This document shows positions 53,606-54,522 of a stretch of 54,522 bases of DNA, in pieces. The notes under the pieces were generated by a model. It was not told the origin of the DNA. It did no database searches and saw only the letters and a program-made list of their open reading frames with translations. How positions within the stretch are numbered: the stretch's first letter is position 1; the number at the start of each line of letters is the position of its first letter. This DNA is from Candidatus Angelobacter sp. (GTDB lineage Bacteria > Acidobacteriota > Terriglobia > Terriglobales > Acidobacteriaceae), in NCBI GenBank assembly GCA_025462835.1, contig JAOAPH010000153.1, forward strand, positions 1 to 54,522, written 5' to 3'. The translations under genes were made by a program, and so were the position numbers.

Positions 53606-54522
53606 ATGGCGAAAGAAAAATTTGACCGCAGCAAGCCGCACGTGAACGTGGGAACGATCGGGCACATCGATCATGGCAAGACGACCCTGACGGCGGCGAT
53701 CACCAAGGTGCTGTCGAAGCACAACCCGAACATCAAGTTCCGTTCGTTCGATTCGATCGACAACGCTCCGGAAGAGCGCGAGCGCGGCATCACCATCGCC
53801 ACGGCGCATGTGGAATATGAGACAGCCAACCGGCATTATGCCCACGTTGACTGTCCGGGCCACGCCGACTACATCAAGAACATGATTACCGGCGCAGCCC
53901 AGATGGATGGCGCGATTCTGGTGGTGGCAGCGACCGATGGCCCGATGCCGCAGACGCGGGAACACGTGCTGCTGGCCCGCCAGGTAGGAGTGCCGTGCAT
54001 CGTGGTGGCGTTGAACAAGTGCGATGCCGTGGATGATGCTGAGCTGCTCGACCTGGTTGAACTCGAAGTTCGCGAACTGCTGAAGAGCTATAAGTTTCCT
54101 GGCGACGATGTTCCGGTGATCCGCCTGTCGGCATTGAATGCCCTGAACGGCGATCCCAAGTGGGAAAAGCAGATTGACGAGCTGATGGCCGCGGTTGACA
54201 AGTACGTTCCGCTGCCGGCCCGCGACATCGACAAACCGTTTCTGATGCCGATTGAAGATATCTTCTCCATTCAGGGCCGCGGCACGGTGGTTACGGGCCG
54301 GATTGAACGCGGCAAGGTGAAAGTGGGCGAGGAAGTTGAGATCGTCGGCTTCCGCGATACACGCAAGACCGTGGTCACGGGCGTGGAAATGTTCAAGAAG
54401 CAGCTGGACGAAGGCATGGCCGGCGACAATGCTGGGCTGCTGCTGCGCAGCATTGCGAAGGAAGATGTGGAGCGCGGCATGGTTCTGGCCAAGGGCGGAT
54501 CGATTACGCCGCACACCAAGTT
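53606..54522 (+). CDS. tuf: translation elongation factor Tu, 3' end outside the window
   Basis: The first 305 residues of EF-Tu are present. GHIDHGKTT (Ile replaces the more common Val), [25 protein letters not shown] and NKCDAVDD form the GTPase domain, and domain 2 begins around [18 protein letters not shown]. The reading frame remains open to the edge. AAGGA precedes ATG 53606. It delivers aminoacyl-tRNA to the ribosome and completes the str operon visible here. Confidence 0.98.
   Translation, partial: MAKEKFDRSKPHVNVGTIGHIDHGKTTLTAAITKVLSKHNPNIKFRSFDSIDNAPEERERGITIATAHVEYETANRHYAHVDCPGHADYIKNMITGAAQMDGAILVVAATDGPMPQTREHVLLARQVGVPCIVVALNKCDAVDDAELLDLVELEVRELLKSYKFPGDDVPVIRLSALNALNGDPKWEKQIDELMAAVDKYVPLPARDIDKPFLMPIEDIFSIQGRGTVVTGRIERGKVKVGEEVEIVGFRDTRKTVVTGVEMFKKQLDEGMAGDNAGLLLRSIAKEDVERGMVLAKGGSITPHTK

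Noticed and set aside
53441-54514. Long minus-strand reading frame of 357 codons opposite tuf
   Set aside because: It is antisense to a highly conserved EF-Tu gene and its product matches no fold; it reflects codon bias.

Overview
The window reads as chromosomal DNA of a free-living acidobacterium, most like the Koribacter/Terriglobia group. The evidence is moderate-to-high GC, tandem secreted proteins with carboxypeptidase-regulatory-like domains, a lipoprotein with bacterial Ig-like domains, a very long secreted repeat protein, a MacB/FtsX-type permease pair, and characteristic intergenic repeats. This assignment is inferred from gene content, since no rRNA is present. No tRNA, rRNA, CRISPR array or insertion sequence was seen.

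Bases 1-6.5 kb hold an accessory redox cluster built on a duplicated, divergent SDR/LysR cassette. Copy A has an intact short-chain dehydrogenase followed by an alpha/beta hydrolase, but its LysR gene is frameshifted. Copy B has an intact LysR gene, but its dehydrogenase is a remnant that lies upstream of another SDR, a cupin and a truncated gene. Two further intact SDRs (2697-3437 and 4288-5028) complete the set. Both cassettes keep two 15-bp dyads of the LysR T-N11-A type. Bases 6.5-8.5 kb carry a CPBP-family membrane protease and a multi-spanning membrane protein, divergent from a MarR regulator across a near-perfect palindrome.

Bases 8.7-26.9 kb are a mixed metabolic and envelope region: a B12-dependent radical SAM protein, a PoxB-like thiamine-diphosphate enzyme coupled to an erythromycin-esterase-family protein, a HhH protein, a MATE exporter, two ABC permeases without a visible ATPase, a secreted Asp-box propeller protein, a small Cys-motif protein, a phosphoesterase, a TPR-GAF-degenerate-GGDEF protein, a kynureninase-like PLP enzyme, LexA and a frameshifted small membrane gene. 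Bases 26.9-32.9 kb hold thioredoxin, a repeat-rich non-coding stretch with a possible small RNA, a radical SAM/SPASM-like protein, and a short-chain acyl-CoA cluster (thiolase, 3-hydroxyacyl-CoA dehydrogenase, enoyl-CoA hydratase) with two small unknown genes between them.

Bases 33-41.2 kb are one gene for a 2728-residue secreted protein made of repeated modules with YadA-head-like and GIGTxTPxxxLDVxG motifs. It is followed by an unusual VOC-lumazine synthase fusion, nusB, a perfect parS-like palindrome, a large Ig-like/propeller lipoprotein, a histidine-rich protein, a small two-repeat exported protein and two overlapping carboxypeptidase-regulatory-like proteins. The window ends in the str operon: a 470-base structured leader, rpsL, rpsG, fusA, a small ABM-like gene, and tuf, which is cut by the window edge.
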